Below, in pieces: positions 46,101 to 55,957 of a stretch of 64,000 nucleotides of DNA. This DNA comes from Litsea cubeba (taxonomy: Eukaryota; Streptophyta; Magnoliopsida; Laurales; Lauraceae), in the NCBI GenBank assembly GCA_012931725.1, contig CM022953.1, positions 61,406,881-61,470,880 of the forward strand, in the 5' to 3' direction. Under the pieces are notes generated by a model. That model ran no database searches and was not told the DNA's origin. It saw nothing but the letters and a program-made list of their open reading frames with translations. A program made the position numbers and the translations under genes. Numbering within the stretch: the stretch's first letter is position 1; every line of letters starts with the position of its first letter.

Positions 46101-49100
46101 TGAGATGTTCAGATAATGGCTTTAATTCTAACTTTGGTGCTTTTAAAACAGAAGGAACGGTTTGCATTGTGGAAGAACCCAGAATTTTGTAAGAGTTAGA
46201 ATATTTACTTAGAATGGAGGGGAGTACTTATAGCTGATTTACAATCTCCATAAGTATTGCCTCAAGCTCATCACAATCATGATCGATTTCAGATTTGGTG
46301 AGGCCTTACTGAATGCATGTGTCCAACTCCTCCTTGCACCCATGTGCTCTTGGAAACACCTCTACTATAGCCTGCTCAATTACCTCAATCTGAAAGCAAT
46401 CTTCATCTCTCGGCATTTTCATAGCTTCGAACACTTTGAACTCAATGTTCTGCCCATTGACCTTCATTTCAATTGTGCCTTTCTGTACATCTATCTTTGA
46501 ACCCGCAGTGGCCATGAAAGGGTGGCCGAGTATAATAGAAAGGTGGTGAGGCAATGATACACTCTCCATGTCCAGTACCACAAAGTCAGTAAGTAATATG
46601 AATTCTCCTACGTTCACCAAAATGTCCTCCAGAATGCCCCTTGGGTGCTTCACACTCCTATCTGCCAATTGCAATGTAATTGAAGTTGGTTTGAACTCTC
46701 CCAAACCCAAATACTCATAGACTAAGAATGACAGCAAATTGATACTCGAACCCAAGTCTAGTAAAGCTTTCTCAAAAGTATGCTCTCCTATCTTGCAAGG
46801 ATATAGTAAAGCTCCCAGGGTCCTTCAATTTTGTAGGAAGCTTCCTTGAAAGAACTGCACTGACTTCCTCGGTTAACTTAACATCTTCATGATCTTTGAA
46901 TCTCCTCTTGTTTGTACATAGCTCCTTGATAAACTTTGCATAAAAGGGTATCTGCTTGATAGCATCAATCAGCGGAATGTTAATCTCTACCTTCCTTAGA
47001 GTCTCGAAGATGTCTTGAGTGAACTGATTTTTCTTCTCTTGTCTCAGCCTCCGAGGGTAAGGTGGAATTGGCTTATAGACCCTCTTTGGCACTATAGAAG
47101 TTGTTTCCTGAATAGGAGTTTGCCTTGCACTGTCCTGTGGCTCAATGTCTACAGTTTTCGGATTTTCATGTGTTCCATTCACGCTGATGTCTATGGCTGT
47201 ACCATGCTGCCTCATTCTACTGTAGACCTTCTCTGGTTCTTTGGTGACAGTAGTTATGGCCTTCAGATGCTCATGATTTTTAGGGTTGATTTCCTTCTGA
47301 CTTGGAAACTTACCGTCCTCCCTCTTGCTCAAGGCATTAGCTATCTGACCCACTTGTGCTTCTAGCTTGGCCAAACTCTACTGAGTATTTGTAATTGCTT
47401 GGCTATGTTGCTGGAAATTAGCCTGAGATGACTGAATAAACTAGGTCACCAAACTTTTGTACTCATCTTCTTGTGGCTTTTGTGCATTGTTCTGAGAAAA
47501 ATTGTTATTCTGGTAGTCTTCTCTGCTGTCCTTGATATTGGTTCTGATTCCCTTGATTTCCTTGATCGTTTTGAGTCCCTCCCAAGAAAAGTTTGGATGA
47601 TTCCTCCATCCAGAATTGTAGGTATTGCTGTAGGGATTATTGTGCTTAGGAAAAGCATTACCAACATAGCTGGTTTGTTCCTGGTCTGTAAAAGATGACA
47701 TGGGGCAGCATTCAGTAGTATGGTTAGTGTGAGAACATATAGCACATACTTCCTTTGGTGTCTGTCCTTGCATGTTGTTGGAAGCCATTGCTTTGATGAG
47801 CATGTCCATTTTTTTATCCATTGCTGTGCCATCTGGGCAGCGATATTTCCTTGAGACTGGATCTCATATATTCCTTGCTTCTTACCCATCTGTCTGTTTC
47901 TGCAAGAAAATTGTTGTGAGTTTTCACTAAGAGTTTCAAAAAGATTATAAGCTTCCTCACTATTTTTCTCCATCAGGGCCCCTCCACACGTAGAGTTGAC
48001 CATTCCCTTATTTAGCTCGTTCAGTCCTTCATAGAAAGCTTGAACCTGATCATCTTCGGTGAGGTTGTGATGTGGACACTTCAATAATAAATCTTTAAAA
48101 TGCTCCCACGCTTCCCAGAACTGATCTCCATCTTTCTGTTGATATGTTTGGATCTCTCTTCTTAACTGCCTTGTCTTTTGAGCCGAATTTTTTTTTCAGG
48201 AACTTACTGGCTAGCTGCTGCCAAGAGTTGATAGAACCAGCATCCAAGGAGTTTAACCATATTTTAGCTTTATCCTTAAGAGAGAAAGGAAATAGACGTA
48301 GCCTGATGCCCTCTGCAGTAACTCCATGTATCTGTTGTGTTGCGCACAACTCAAAAAATTCCTTAATGTGAAGATAAGGATCTTCATTAGGTAACCCATG
48401 ATAGTGTGGCACCATATTCAGCAGTTGTGCATGGAGGGTGAAATTTCCAGCCGTATTAGGTGGATAAAGAATGGTGGACGGCTGTTCGGTGTGCAAGGGT
48501 ATGTAAGATTCCTTCATTGGACTTTTTTGATTATTTACTACCACTTCTTCGTTTTCTTCTCTATCAGCCATTTTTCTTTCAGGACCTTGATTTCCGTTAA
48601 CACTGGTTTCTTCAAACTCTAAGTCAGATGAGGGTTGTGTATTGGTTCTTGCCCTTTGAGCTTGTCTTCGATTTCTTCTAAAAGTTTGTTCAATTTCTGG
48701 ATCGTAGACAATGATGGCTAAGTCCTGAGATCACCTACCTTGCATATACAGAATTTATGACTGCAAGTAAGCACCTATAAAAGAGTTAATGTGCTAAAAG
48801 AAGAAAAATAGAAATATGAAATTAAATAGCTGAAAAAACTATGATAAAACAGTAAATAACAGCACTTTAAAACTTCAAGTAACTGAACTAAAAACGAAAC
48901 TAGACTATGACACTGTACTAAAAACAAGTTTTGACACTTATTCTATTCAAACAAGTCCCCGGCAACGGCGCCAAAAACTTGGTATGCACCAAGCAACATA
49001 GAAATAAGTTACTAGTATGCACACAATTAAAACTGGCAAGCGCACAAGATCACGAAGACTTGTGATAAAAACAATGTCAAAATTAACTGAAAATCAGAAT

Positions 49101-51852
49101 ATTAAATGGAACAATTTGAATGATGAAAAGTGGAATTAACTATAAAAAAACAGTAATTTAAAGTATCAAAAACTAATTGGAAAGTAACTGAAAAAACAAC
49201 TAGTATGAGAATTGAAAAATAGTAATAATGAATGAATGAACTAGGGTTTCATCTACTCCCCTAACCAATCCTATGCATGTCCCTTATTATCTTTTAATCA
49301 AAAATCAGATTTTATTAGTGACATCTATCAACCTAGACCATGGCATATGCGTCTAGATTATTATTCTCCTAAACCTAATTCATGAGTGGCATACTACATG
49401 AATTGCTCATTATGATGTAAAAAATAAGCATGGCATATGTCTTAGTCAAAACAAGCATAATGCATAAAAACAATGGGAAAGATAAATGCATGGCATATAC
49501 TTAGATTATTCATGGTTCTAAACCCTAGATGCATAACATCAAGATCAATCAAAATTAAGTTAGCTACTCTTAAAATTAATTGAACATCACATGGTTGGCA
49601 TGGCATATACACAACTCATCAATTAATAACATGTTTTAGAATCTCAACCAGCAAAACTGAAATCTGAATTAAAAGACGCCAAAAGAGACTACATAGAACT
49701 AGGCTAGGGTTTCAATTACACCCTAGCCCTAAAAAAATTAGCTACTCATGTCTTTAATGAAAAATAACATAGAAAAAAGGTTCATAAGAAGAAAACTAGA
49801 AGATGATGGTGAAGTAGTGGATGGCCAGCAGCTTTTCCCCTTTATTCCTCCTCCAAAAGCTCTCCAAAATGCTCCAAAGATGGCTCCAAGGATGGCTATA
49901 CAGCAGCTAGGGTTTTTGGGATGAAGATGGCTGCTTTTTGTGCTGGAATTAGGGCTGAACGTGGATGGGTTTATGGAATGAATGGTGCTGGAATTACTGT
50001 TCACGTCCTTCCCTTGTATGCTATTTATAAGTCTTGAAAACAGCCCCTTTTAGCAAGTAGTTCATTTGTAGAATAGATCTTCAACCTTCCTTAGTTCCTT
50101 ATAATTAGGAAACCTAATTAGATTGAATAAGGAGTCTTCTTTCTTGTTTTAGCAAGCTTTCTAAATCTGGTCCCATTTGTATCTTCTAGAAACTTATTCA
50201 CATGGACCCACAAATCTGAGATTAATTGCAAGGAATTAAATCTGAACTTTTGACATAAAAGTGGGCCCTATTTGGTGCGTGCAACATAAGTGTGGGACCC
50301 CTCTTTTAGGACTTCTATCTTGACTTGAACTCTTGCTCCAAATTTTCCTTTCTTTCTTTCCTTGTTTTTCTCCATTTCTTGAACTCCACTTCTAACTTGA
50401 ATAAGACTTCTAATTTCTGAAATTCTTCTATTTGTAATAGATGTGGGCCCCCTTTGTGCATGTAACCCTAGATTGGGTTTCTTCTTTCTTTCTTTTGCTT
50501 TTCTTCTTTGATTTGAATTGTAAGTTGTCCCAAAGAATTAGAAAGTGATCTTGAAATCTGGAATAGCTTGAATGGGACCCACCATGGCCCTACTTGATGA
50601 TTCACGCCCATCTCTTCATTAATTCTTCTCTTTTTGCTCCTTTTTACCTTTGCATAAAAATTAAGAAAGACTATGTAAAATCAAATAAAATAACTCTGAC
50701 TAGCACAAGAAGAATCAAATATTAGGGCTTAGATTGCAAACAATTAAGCACTTATCAGTCGCCCATGGACTTTTGGCCCATGGGATGATATGTGGCCAAT
50801 GCCAACTCTCCTCCGCTTGATGAAACCCAATATCGACAAGTTAAAAGCTTGATACATTTCTCATAGATCTGGATTTAATTGCTAGAAATCCATGTTGATG
50901 GTCCATGTAGCACGGAGAGGGGCATTCCTTTCCACCATACTAGGAACTGGTTGTACCTACCACTCCACATTGATACCAATCGATCATCAAGGATAACTTT
51001 AATGTCTCTGTGTGATAGCGGTCATAGGAAGCTTGATGGCTTGTTTCTTGTATGTCTCATCTTGGTCATGCCCGTGATAGATGGTAACATCTTTGACATG
51101 GAATGTAGAATTGATGTTCATCGTCGATGAAAGATCTTACATATTAGTATTTGAACTTATTCTCCTTTACAATTTTTCGGATGTAGGCATGTAGCTTCTT
51201 ATAGGTCTACCTACTGAGAACCTTTCAAGCTACATCTTGACTATTGCCATCTTTCCTTCCGTGAATTCAACAGATTCACTGGTGCATGCATGTTGCATAT
51301 GACTTCATTGATAGCAACAATCTGCATCCTTACCTCATCACAAACATCCTTCATTGGCCTTGCATAATCTACAGCATCCTCATTGTGCCTCACGGTCATA
51401 GGTAAGGGGGTGAAAGTTAAGAAGTCAAGCTTTTACTCCTCTTACACAGTCTCGTCTTGAATAGCACAATGGCTCATGCTATCCTAAATTTCACCTTTTG
51501 AAGGAGCTCATCTACCTACTTGTTGATTCAGCTTTGCATGCTTCATGGGATTCATTCTGTAGGTGGGAAGTCTTGGGAGGGCTATCCAGGCACTAAGGGT
51601 GTGTTTGGTTTGGATTATTAAAGGGGCTTTTTGGCCTTTTGCTTTGGAAAAGCTGAATAGTCATGAGAAGCCTGTTCGGCAATTATATTTTTAAATGGGC
51701 TTTTCCGAAGCAAAAGTTAAAACTCACTTTATAAAGAAGTAACTCTGGAACCACTTCACTGTTAGAATGGGCTTTTTCACTTAAGTGGGAAGCACTTAGG
51801 AACGAGGCAGAATTGTCTCAGCGAAAATGGTCCGAGTATTTTTTCATTGTGC

Positions 51853-51911
<59 letters not shown>

Positions 51912-54708
51912 TCACACACCTCTTCCTTTTGTGCAATACATGAGAAGAAAAGAGGGGTTCTTTTCTACCACAGCGTGGCATTTGTCAGGAGAGATCTTGA
52001 GGAAAGTGTCAGGAGAGGAGAGATCTTGAAGCAAGTTTTATTTCTGTCACGTGTCAGTTGTACAAATCGCAAGTCCCAGATATTGGACATGGCATCTTTG
52101 GTTGTATTTGATAATAATAATCACTGTCTTTAAGAGTTTGTGACAGACTCTTGGGTGGCTAATGCTTTTGATCGAACTTCCTATATAATCTCATATTTTT
52201 TATGTAGACATACATATATAAGCCAATACTTAAAAGTCAAATGTAACTGAAATGCAATTAATTTGTTGTTCTATGAAATTAATAATCATATGTCCTGATT
52301 TTAACTTCAGTGGAGTTGCTCATCACTTTTTTGTTGTTTTGTTTTAAATGATTTTTCTTAGGTCATTAAGGGCTGGGATCAAGGTATTCTTGGAGGTGAA
52401 GGAGTTCCTCCCATGCTTGCAGGTGTGAAGTTAGAACAAACAAGATGCTTTCTGTGCAGTTTTGTGTCAATGTACTTAAACTCTTTGCCACCTCAATATT
52501 TTTCAGGTGGAAAACGTACACTAAAGCTTCCTCCACAGCTTGGGTATGGTATGAGGGGTGCAGGGTGCAAAGGAGGTAAGACGTCAGTTTGCTTTTTTTG
52601 CATGGGATAGGAAAATGGTTTTTACATATGTAAATGTTACACATGTGAAACACATTTCCATGCTCGTCAAAATCACCATTTTCACATGAGTAAATGAGTA
52701 CATCCAACGGTTTTTGTTGTATTTGGACGTTTGCCACAATTTTCTCAAAATCCATGGAGATTTAGGATATGAAACTAAACGCCTTGATGCTTATCTTTAA
52801 TGCAAGAATATTGAATGGTTTGGATCGTTAATTAGGGGCCCACAGAAGTGTAGAAAATGAGATCTATAAGTTGGGACTTTTTCACAAATTACTCAAAATC
52901 TATGAAGATTTTAGATAATTAGATCTTGGGGTTTATTTGTTCAATAAACAAATTGAACGGTTTGAATTACAAACATGGGGCCCACAGGATAAAATATGTA
53001 AAGTGGTTAATGGGGCCTAAGACTACAATCACCTTGTGATGATTATTGTTAGAGACTATACTAGCGCCTTTTTGCAAGTGGTATGCAGGTGATTTTCACA
53101 CCTGTTTAGGTGTGAAAATTTTTTTGTGTGTAAATGACCTTATTTACATACCATTTTCACACCTCATTTACCGATCACATGCGTAAATGAGTGCAAACAA
53201 ATGTGATAATTTGTAACCATCACGCATGTGAATCATTTACATATGTAAATGACTGCAAAAAAATGACCTAGTGCATGTTTGTTTGCATAAGGGGAGGATT
53301 AAAGGAAAATAAAGGGTTAAATCAAAAGTGAAGGAAAGATGAGGGGGAAGTAAATACACTACATGACAAAAGAATTACTCCTCCCCAAGTTATTGCACGT
53401 TTGGGGAGTAAATGGAAAAGGGCAAAAGTGGGGTGGAGAGGAACCTTTATGTTACATTGGTGGTTTTACTCTACTCCCATTTTGGCATTCAACAAAGGCT
53501 AGAGTAAAACAATCACAACGATAGCTTTACTCCCCTCTACTCATGGCATCCAAATCTCAAAACATGTGATCTGTAGATCTGGAATAGCATCTCGTTATAG
53601 ATAATATTTAAAAATACTACCAACAATATTAATATACAAGTCATACTCTAAGTAATCAAATAATAATCATATCAATAACTTATATTTCTAACAAAAACAT
53701 GCATAATAATATTAGTTACAACATAAGTTTAAATCAGCAGTAGAAGAATCCATGAAAAACCTGACAAGGTGTTATGTGCGAGAAGTGTTCAACATGATTG
53801 TGTACTGCACATTTCAAAGAATCCGAGCAACTTAGCTACTCAGAGATTGTGAAGAAGAGACAAGAGTCTGTGTAACAATGAAAGGTCCTCACTATTGCAA
53901 CCTTGGGATTGTGGGTTCAAATCATCTTACCTATCAAAACGGGAAAAAAAGAGGCACATGGATATGAGCTCATGAAGGATTCTTATGGAGTACTATCACA
54001 AATTTATAAGCCGATATATTTTTTTTCTTTTTTGATTGGTAACTCGACTTCAACCCACAACCTCGAGGTTGCAATAGCAAGCACCTTCCACTGTGCCATG
54101 GGCTCTTGTCAAGTTGTGAATCAATATAATGAGTTAGGGTTGGAAAATTATGCGGAAGAAGGCTTGAAAAGGGTTCTTGGTCTGTAACAAACCAGTCAGA
54201 CAAGTCACCTGGGGTGACTCGTTCAGTACCTCTAAATTCTGGACAAGTCAGCCCTAAGCCCCTGACTCATCCAAAACTGAGTGAAACAGGCCTATATACC
54301 CTGTACCTACTCTCATTACATGTCCGATGATTGATTATTCAAAACCATACACTTGGAAGAGTGCACTAAGGTTGACCATTGTGTATTGATTGGGGTTTTT
54401 TTCCCCTTCAATTTTGCACCGATGTGGGCCTGCCAGGTTTATGGTTCTGATCGTGTAATACACTCAAATTCACTGAAGATTAGGGGACACAAAATTAAAC
54501 TAATGGGACGGCAAAGCTGGAATCAACTACTGTGTATGTATGTTTGATTGTACATACACATGTATGAGTATGTCCAATACGACATGCCTCTAATTTGAAC
54601 TAGCGTTGTTTCTTGGTGCTTACAGCTGCACTATATCCTGTAGGTTCTTGTATCATTCCTCCAGATTCTGTCCTTCTGTTTGATGTAGAGTTCATTGGCA
54701 AGGCATGA
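33804..54708 (+). CDS. FKBP13: FKBP13-type peptidyl-prolyl cis-trans isomerase, thylakoid lumen (5 exons)
   Basis: Coding exons are 33804-34148, 34233-34325, 52362-52422, 52507-52575 and 54644-54708, all with GT/AG borders, giving about 210 aa, near the known length of Arabidopsis FKBP13. The protein has a plastid transit region, a twin-Arg (residues 55-56) with a hydrophobic stretch and an Ala-rich cleavage site near residue 80, hence import into the thylakoid lumen by the Tat route. The FKBP fold residues are present: FDSSY, EVIKGWDQGI, LPPQLGYG, LLFDVEF. All four cysteines of the redox-regulated FKBP13 type are kept (QCALT, AFCDR, and the CKGGSC pair). Known role of the family: prolyl isomerase of the lumen, linked to the Rieske protein and active in the oxidised state. 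Intron 2 is about 18 kb and filled with transposons. It ends convergently with the peroxidase gene. Confidence 0.9.
34233..34325 (+). CDS. FKBP13: FKBP13 exon 2
   Basis: 31 codons, AHYVGMLENGKVFDSSY to GVGE, starting after GTGTAG and ending before GTATGT. It contains the active-site Asp of FDSS. Confidence 0.9.
35196..35856. mobile_element. Non-autonomous hAT-like element (661 bp), TSD CTGTAATG
   Basis: Ends CATAGTTGTTAAGTTCG and CGAATTTGATAACTATG are inverted repeats with three mismatches. A perfect 8-bp duplication CTGTAATG lies at 35188-35195 and 35857-35864. The interior is rich in TTCGG/CCGAA words. It sits inside the solo LTR and is therefore younger than it. Confidence 0.85.
36740..37120 (-). 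repeat. TTCGGTCACC / TTCGGTCAGC repeat zone
   Basis: The words TTCGGTCACC, TTTTCGGTCAGC and TTCGGCTAGCCGAA recur many times, some as direct tandem copies (about 36800-36830). It lies inside the solo LTR. Frames through it are artefacts. Confidence 0.7.
38077..39637. other. Intron 2 sequence without gene
   Basis: AT-rich sequence between the solo LTR and the Athila element. A loose repeat (TGTACTTTGCAGATGGTAT / TGTGCTTTGCACATGGTAT, about 38115 and 38180) is present. No coding region supported. Confidence 0.4.
39643..41541 (-). repeat. Athila 3' LTR (1,899 bp)
   Basis: Minus-strand TGATAAGTGC...GCATACCA. TATA box TTATAAATAG lies on the minus strand near 40818-40827. It is longer than the 5' LTR, which has lost about 40 bp (equivalent to about 39712-39752 here) and about 75-80 bp (within about 40640-40735). 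Confidence 0.9.
41545..41556 (-). other. Athila polypurine tract
   Basis: AGTTTGGGGGAA on the minus strand, ending a few bases before the 3' LTR start TGATAAGTGC. Confidence 0.75.
41557..43244 (-). other. Athila 3' untranslated tail, no env-like ORF
   Basis: Between the integrase stop and the PPT there is AT-rich sequence with long T runs (about 42160-42230 and 42268-42282). Two further copies of the PPT-like word GTTTGGGGGA (minus strand, near 42370-42379 and 43011-43020) are present. Athila elements often carry an env-like ORF here; none is seen. Confidence 0.65.
43245..44444 (-). CDS. Athila integrase (open frame, 399 aa)
   Basis: An uninterrupted minus-strand frame. The N-terminal zinc-binding region has His at 41 and 48 and Cys at 79 and 82. 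The catalytic triad is D111 (GIDFMGPF), D170 (IISDGGSHF) and E206 (GQVEVSNRE), with the exact D-X35-E spacing. The C-terminal domain includes VGQKVLLFDYRLKLFPGKL and NGHRLKPYW. The frame is shifted relative to RNase H near 44455, so it would not be made as part of a normal polyprotein, although the domain looks intact. Stop at 43245. Confidence 0.9.
   Translation of the reverse strand: MVHMAHFYYWDDPYLFKYCSDQIIRRCVPEEEVQSILAHCHSKACGGHFGGKKTAAKVLQSGFFWLSIFKDAHTFCLSCDRCQRMGNISSLNQMPLKGIQEVELFDVWGIDFMGPFPSSYGYLYILVGVDYVSKWVEAIPSKTNEHKVVLEFLKNMIFARFGSPRVIISDGGSHFKNRSFEALMKKYGITHKVATPYHPQTSGQVEVSNREIKQILEKTVQPNRKDWYLRLNDVLWAYRTAYKTPIGMSPYRLVYGKACHLPVELEHRAFWAIKKFNFDMKEAGEKRKLQLNELEELRYEAYENAKLYKEKTKIFHDNKLLRKTFVVGQKVLLFDYRLKLFPGKLKSRWCGPFEVTQVFEHGAKNGNKFKINGHRLKPYWEQIFDKDVDVITFTDSPSA
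44456..45030 (-). pseudogene. Athila RNase H domain with a lost catalytic Asp
   Basis: The minus-strand frame shows ELMCDASDYALGAMLGQ, then STTENELLAVIFALEKFRSY, then IIYTYHAALKYLLSKK. Gypsy elements have TDH at the last position; here the codon is TAT, giving TYH, so the third catalytic Asp is replaced by Tyr. The tail EIKDKKGSENVVADHLSRL is typical of the RNase H-integrase junction. Confidence 0.85.
45027..46167 (-). pseudogene. Athila reverse transcriptase, frameshifted
   Basis: The N-terminal part (46167-45781) ends SDSKWVSPV. The palm starts GWRVCIDYRKLNTVTRKDHF (about 45710-45650). The frame shifts by one base just after FPLPFIDQILE (about 45618), and the canonical sequence continues in the next frame through FLDGYSGYNQI. 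The catalytic box is FMDDFSVFG (about 45395), followed by VLNWEKCHFMV and RSFLGHAGFYRRFIKDFSKI. At least two frame breaks or stops make it non-functional. Confidence 0.9.
46300..46810 (-). pseudogene. Athila protease
   Basis: The minus-strand frame has IGEHTFEKALLDLGSSINLL, with the D-L-G active site characteristic of this lineage, then LADRSVKHPRGILEDILVNV and LSIILGHPFMATAGSKIDV. It continues from the gag frame through a frame break near 46770. Confidence 0.85.
46811..48571 (-). pseudogene. Athila gag, frameshifted
   Basis: It starts MADREENEEVVVNNQKSPMK at 48571. The capsid core (NMVPHYHGLPNEDPYLHIKE, IRLRLFPFSLKDKAKIWLNS) is followed by a frame break near 48095. A C-X2-C-X4-H-X3-C knuckle-like motif (CAICSHTNHTTEC) lies near 47735, and a further frame at 47374-46811 leads to the protease. 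Several stops or shifts are present. Confidence 0.85.
48956..48973 (-). other. Athila primer binding site
   Basis: TGGCGCCGTTGCCGGGGA on the minus strand, six bases inside the 5' LTR end. This primer site is widely shared by Athila elements. Confidence 0.9.
48980..50757 (-). repeat. Athila 5' LTR (1,778 bp)
   Basis: Minus-strand TGATAAGTGC...GCATACCA with TATA box near 50020-50030. Nearly identical to the 3' LTR outside two deletions, so insertion is fairly recent in evolutionary terms. Confidence 0.9.
51020..51530 (-). pseudogene. Relic of a Ty3/Gypsy integrase C-terminus
   Basis: Minus-strand fragments in changing frames read like the end of a chromovirus integrase: KDVCDEVRMQIVAINE, then a KMxLERFSVG-type stretch, then NSTFHVKDVTIYHG, resembling the usual EVRxxIxxxNxKYK, VxLxxERFPxG and xxFNVxDLxPYHG series. 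Many stops. Located between the Athila element and exon 3 of FKBP13. Confidence 0.4.
51852..51909 (+). repeat. Compound microsatellite (CT)n(CA)n
   Basis: About eleven CT units (51852-51874) run directly into about eighteen CA units. It lies in intron 2, some 450 bp before exon 3. Frames through it are artefacts. Confidence 0.95.
52362..52422 (+). CDS. FKBP13: FKBP13 exon 3
   Basis: VIKGWDQGILGGEGVPPMLA, after CTTAG and before GTGTGA. It carries the core Trp. Separated from exon 2 by an 18,036-bp intron. Confidence 0.9.
52507..52575 (+). CDS. FKBP13: FKBP13 exon 4
   Basis: GKRTLKLPPQLGYGMRGAGC and KG, after TTTTTCAG and before GTAAGA. It holds the conserved active-site Tyr and the first Cys of the C-terminal redox pair. 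Confidence 0.9.
52597..53285. other. Possible MITE in FKBP13 intron 4 with TTTACATATGTAAA palindromes
   Basis: The left part has TTTACATATGTAAA (52621-52634). The right part has the perfect 18-bp palindrome CATTTACATATGTAAATG (53234-53251). Many TTCACA/GTGTGAA and ATGNGTAAATGA words lie between. The two ends are loosely inverted copies. No target duplication found. Confidence 0.35.
53860..53955 (+). repeat. SINE copy, tRNA-derived family, diverged
   Basis: It shares with the minus-strand copy at 54020-54110 the run CTATTGCAACCT, a B-box-like GTGGGTTCAAATC (53911-53923) and the tail TTACCTATCAAAA followed by an A run. The A box is poorly preserved. Confidence 0.55.
54018..54112 (-). repeat. 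SINE copy, tRNA-derived, with A and B boxes
   Basis: On the minus strand: A box TGGCACAGTGG (54098-54088), CTATTGCAACCTCGAGG, B box GGTTGAAGTC (54055-54046), then TTACCAATCAAAAAAG and an A-rich tail. Box spacing of 33 bases suits a Pol III promoter. It lies in FKBP13 intron 4, antisense to the gene and inverted to the copy at 53860. Confidence 0.65.
54644..54708 (+). CDS. FKBP13: FKBP13 exon 5 and stop
   Basis: SCIIPPDSVLLFDVEFIGKA then TGA, after CCTGTAG. It holds the second Cys of the C-terminal pair. Confidence 0.9.
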
Positions 54709-55957
54709 GAGATATGGTCAAACTTCATGATCAGTACCCCTGGAACATGTTCACTCAGGGTGAAAGGTAGAATTCAGCTAGTTTTTGCTCCTGATTGCAT
54801 GCTTTATTTTCTAATTTAAAGGTAACTAATTTGGAACATTGTGGAGATGTAATTTGTTTTGTACTTCCATAGCTGAAATCTGCTAAAACAAACTGTATAT
54901 TTGCAATCATGTATTGCACTACAAAAGTAATTTCCAAAATACGAGAGTACTTTTCCTGATCCTTTTCTCATTTTTTATTGATCCACTAACCAGAGGCTTA
55001 ACCATATAGCCTGGGAAGTATGGGATATGGAAGGTTGACGACATCAAGCACCATTCTTGACCATTTTTTCTGGATCACTCTATTTTTGGACACTTATCAA
55101 GAGATTCAAAGTTTCCAATTAGGGAGTGTTGAAGGAACCCCCTGTAAGGAAAAAGATGAATATTTCTTTGATAGGTAAGATAAAGACGACTCATGAAGAG
55201 GGGAACATTTTGTTCCATAGTCACTCAGGACACTATACTGCTGAATTTGTCTCGTATATCATTGTAATCCCATAGGCATGTAATCAAATAGGTAGGTATA
55301 ATACTTTGGGATTGTCGTCGCGACGATAATGTTCCTTAATTGTAGTTTTCCATATTTGTAGCTTTCTCTTCTTCCTACACCCCTCATCCTTGGGGTTGTC
55401 ATTTTTAACAGCATGGGTTACAGAGAATGTTGCTGAAGCTATCTGAAATTTAGAGAAAAGCAGGCCCACAATGAACCCCATACTAGTGCAGAACCCATGG
55501 TAACGATTTGTACCTGTAAAAGTTGATTTTGATGGAATATTTCTTTTGGAGAGCTTCCTCTTAGCCAGGTTTCCAGTTAGCGGTTAGCTATGTGTTTGGT
55601 TGTATGAGTCCTAGTTGCCATTATTTGTTGACAACTGTTTACTCAAAAAACTTAAGCTGATAGAGAACGGTGTAGCAATATATATCAAGGTTACAATGTA
55701 TATCAAGGTTTATAGCATACAAACTGAACTCTGAATTAAACGAATAAAAAGTGAACCAAATGAATTTACCCATCACATTTTTGAACAAGTCTTGAGCCAC
55801 AAATTGCAAACCCAAATCCCAAATTGGTCAAAGTACCACCTAATAAATCTTCAATGGCACTAAAATAATCTAAAAAAACTGATTTCTTCATGAAACAACC
55901 ATGACTTTATTCCAAAGTAATTTAAAGGAAACGTACAAGAATGACAAAGAAATCTTC
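54709..55957. other. Convergent intergenic region FKBP13 - peroxidase
   Basis: Contains the 3' untranslated parts of both genes, read toward each other. No further coding region or repeat stands out, apart from a short ATATATCAAGGTT duplication near 55680. Confidence 0.6.

Larger units (their letters stand above)
39643..50757 (-). mobile_element. Athila-lineage Ty3/Gypsy retrotransposon, complete structure (11.1 kb), TSD GTCGC
   Basis: Minus-strand element: 5' LTR 50757-48980, PBS 48973-48956, gag, protease, RT, RNase H and integrase in the usual Gypsy order, a 1.7-kb non-coding tail, PPT, 3' LTR 41541-39643. The GTCGC duplication is exact on both sides (39638-39642 and 50758-50762). Athila assignment rests on the TGGCGCCGTTGCCGGGGA primer site, the D-L-G protease signature and the integrase sequence. 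Gag and pol are broken by stops and frameshifts while integrase is open. No env-like ORF is visible. It lies antisense in FKBP13 intron 2. Confidence 0.9.

Noticed and set aside
51598..51810. MITE starting GGGTGTGTTTGGTTTGG
   Set aside because: Only one end is convincing; no inverted partner or target duplication found.
51847..52133. Frames through the CT/CA microsatellite
   Set aside because: Pure dinucleotide translation within an intron.
53275..53575. Tourist-like MITE with GGGGAG-ATTAAAG ends
   Set aside because: The ends are only loosely inverted and no TTA/TAA duplication was seen.
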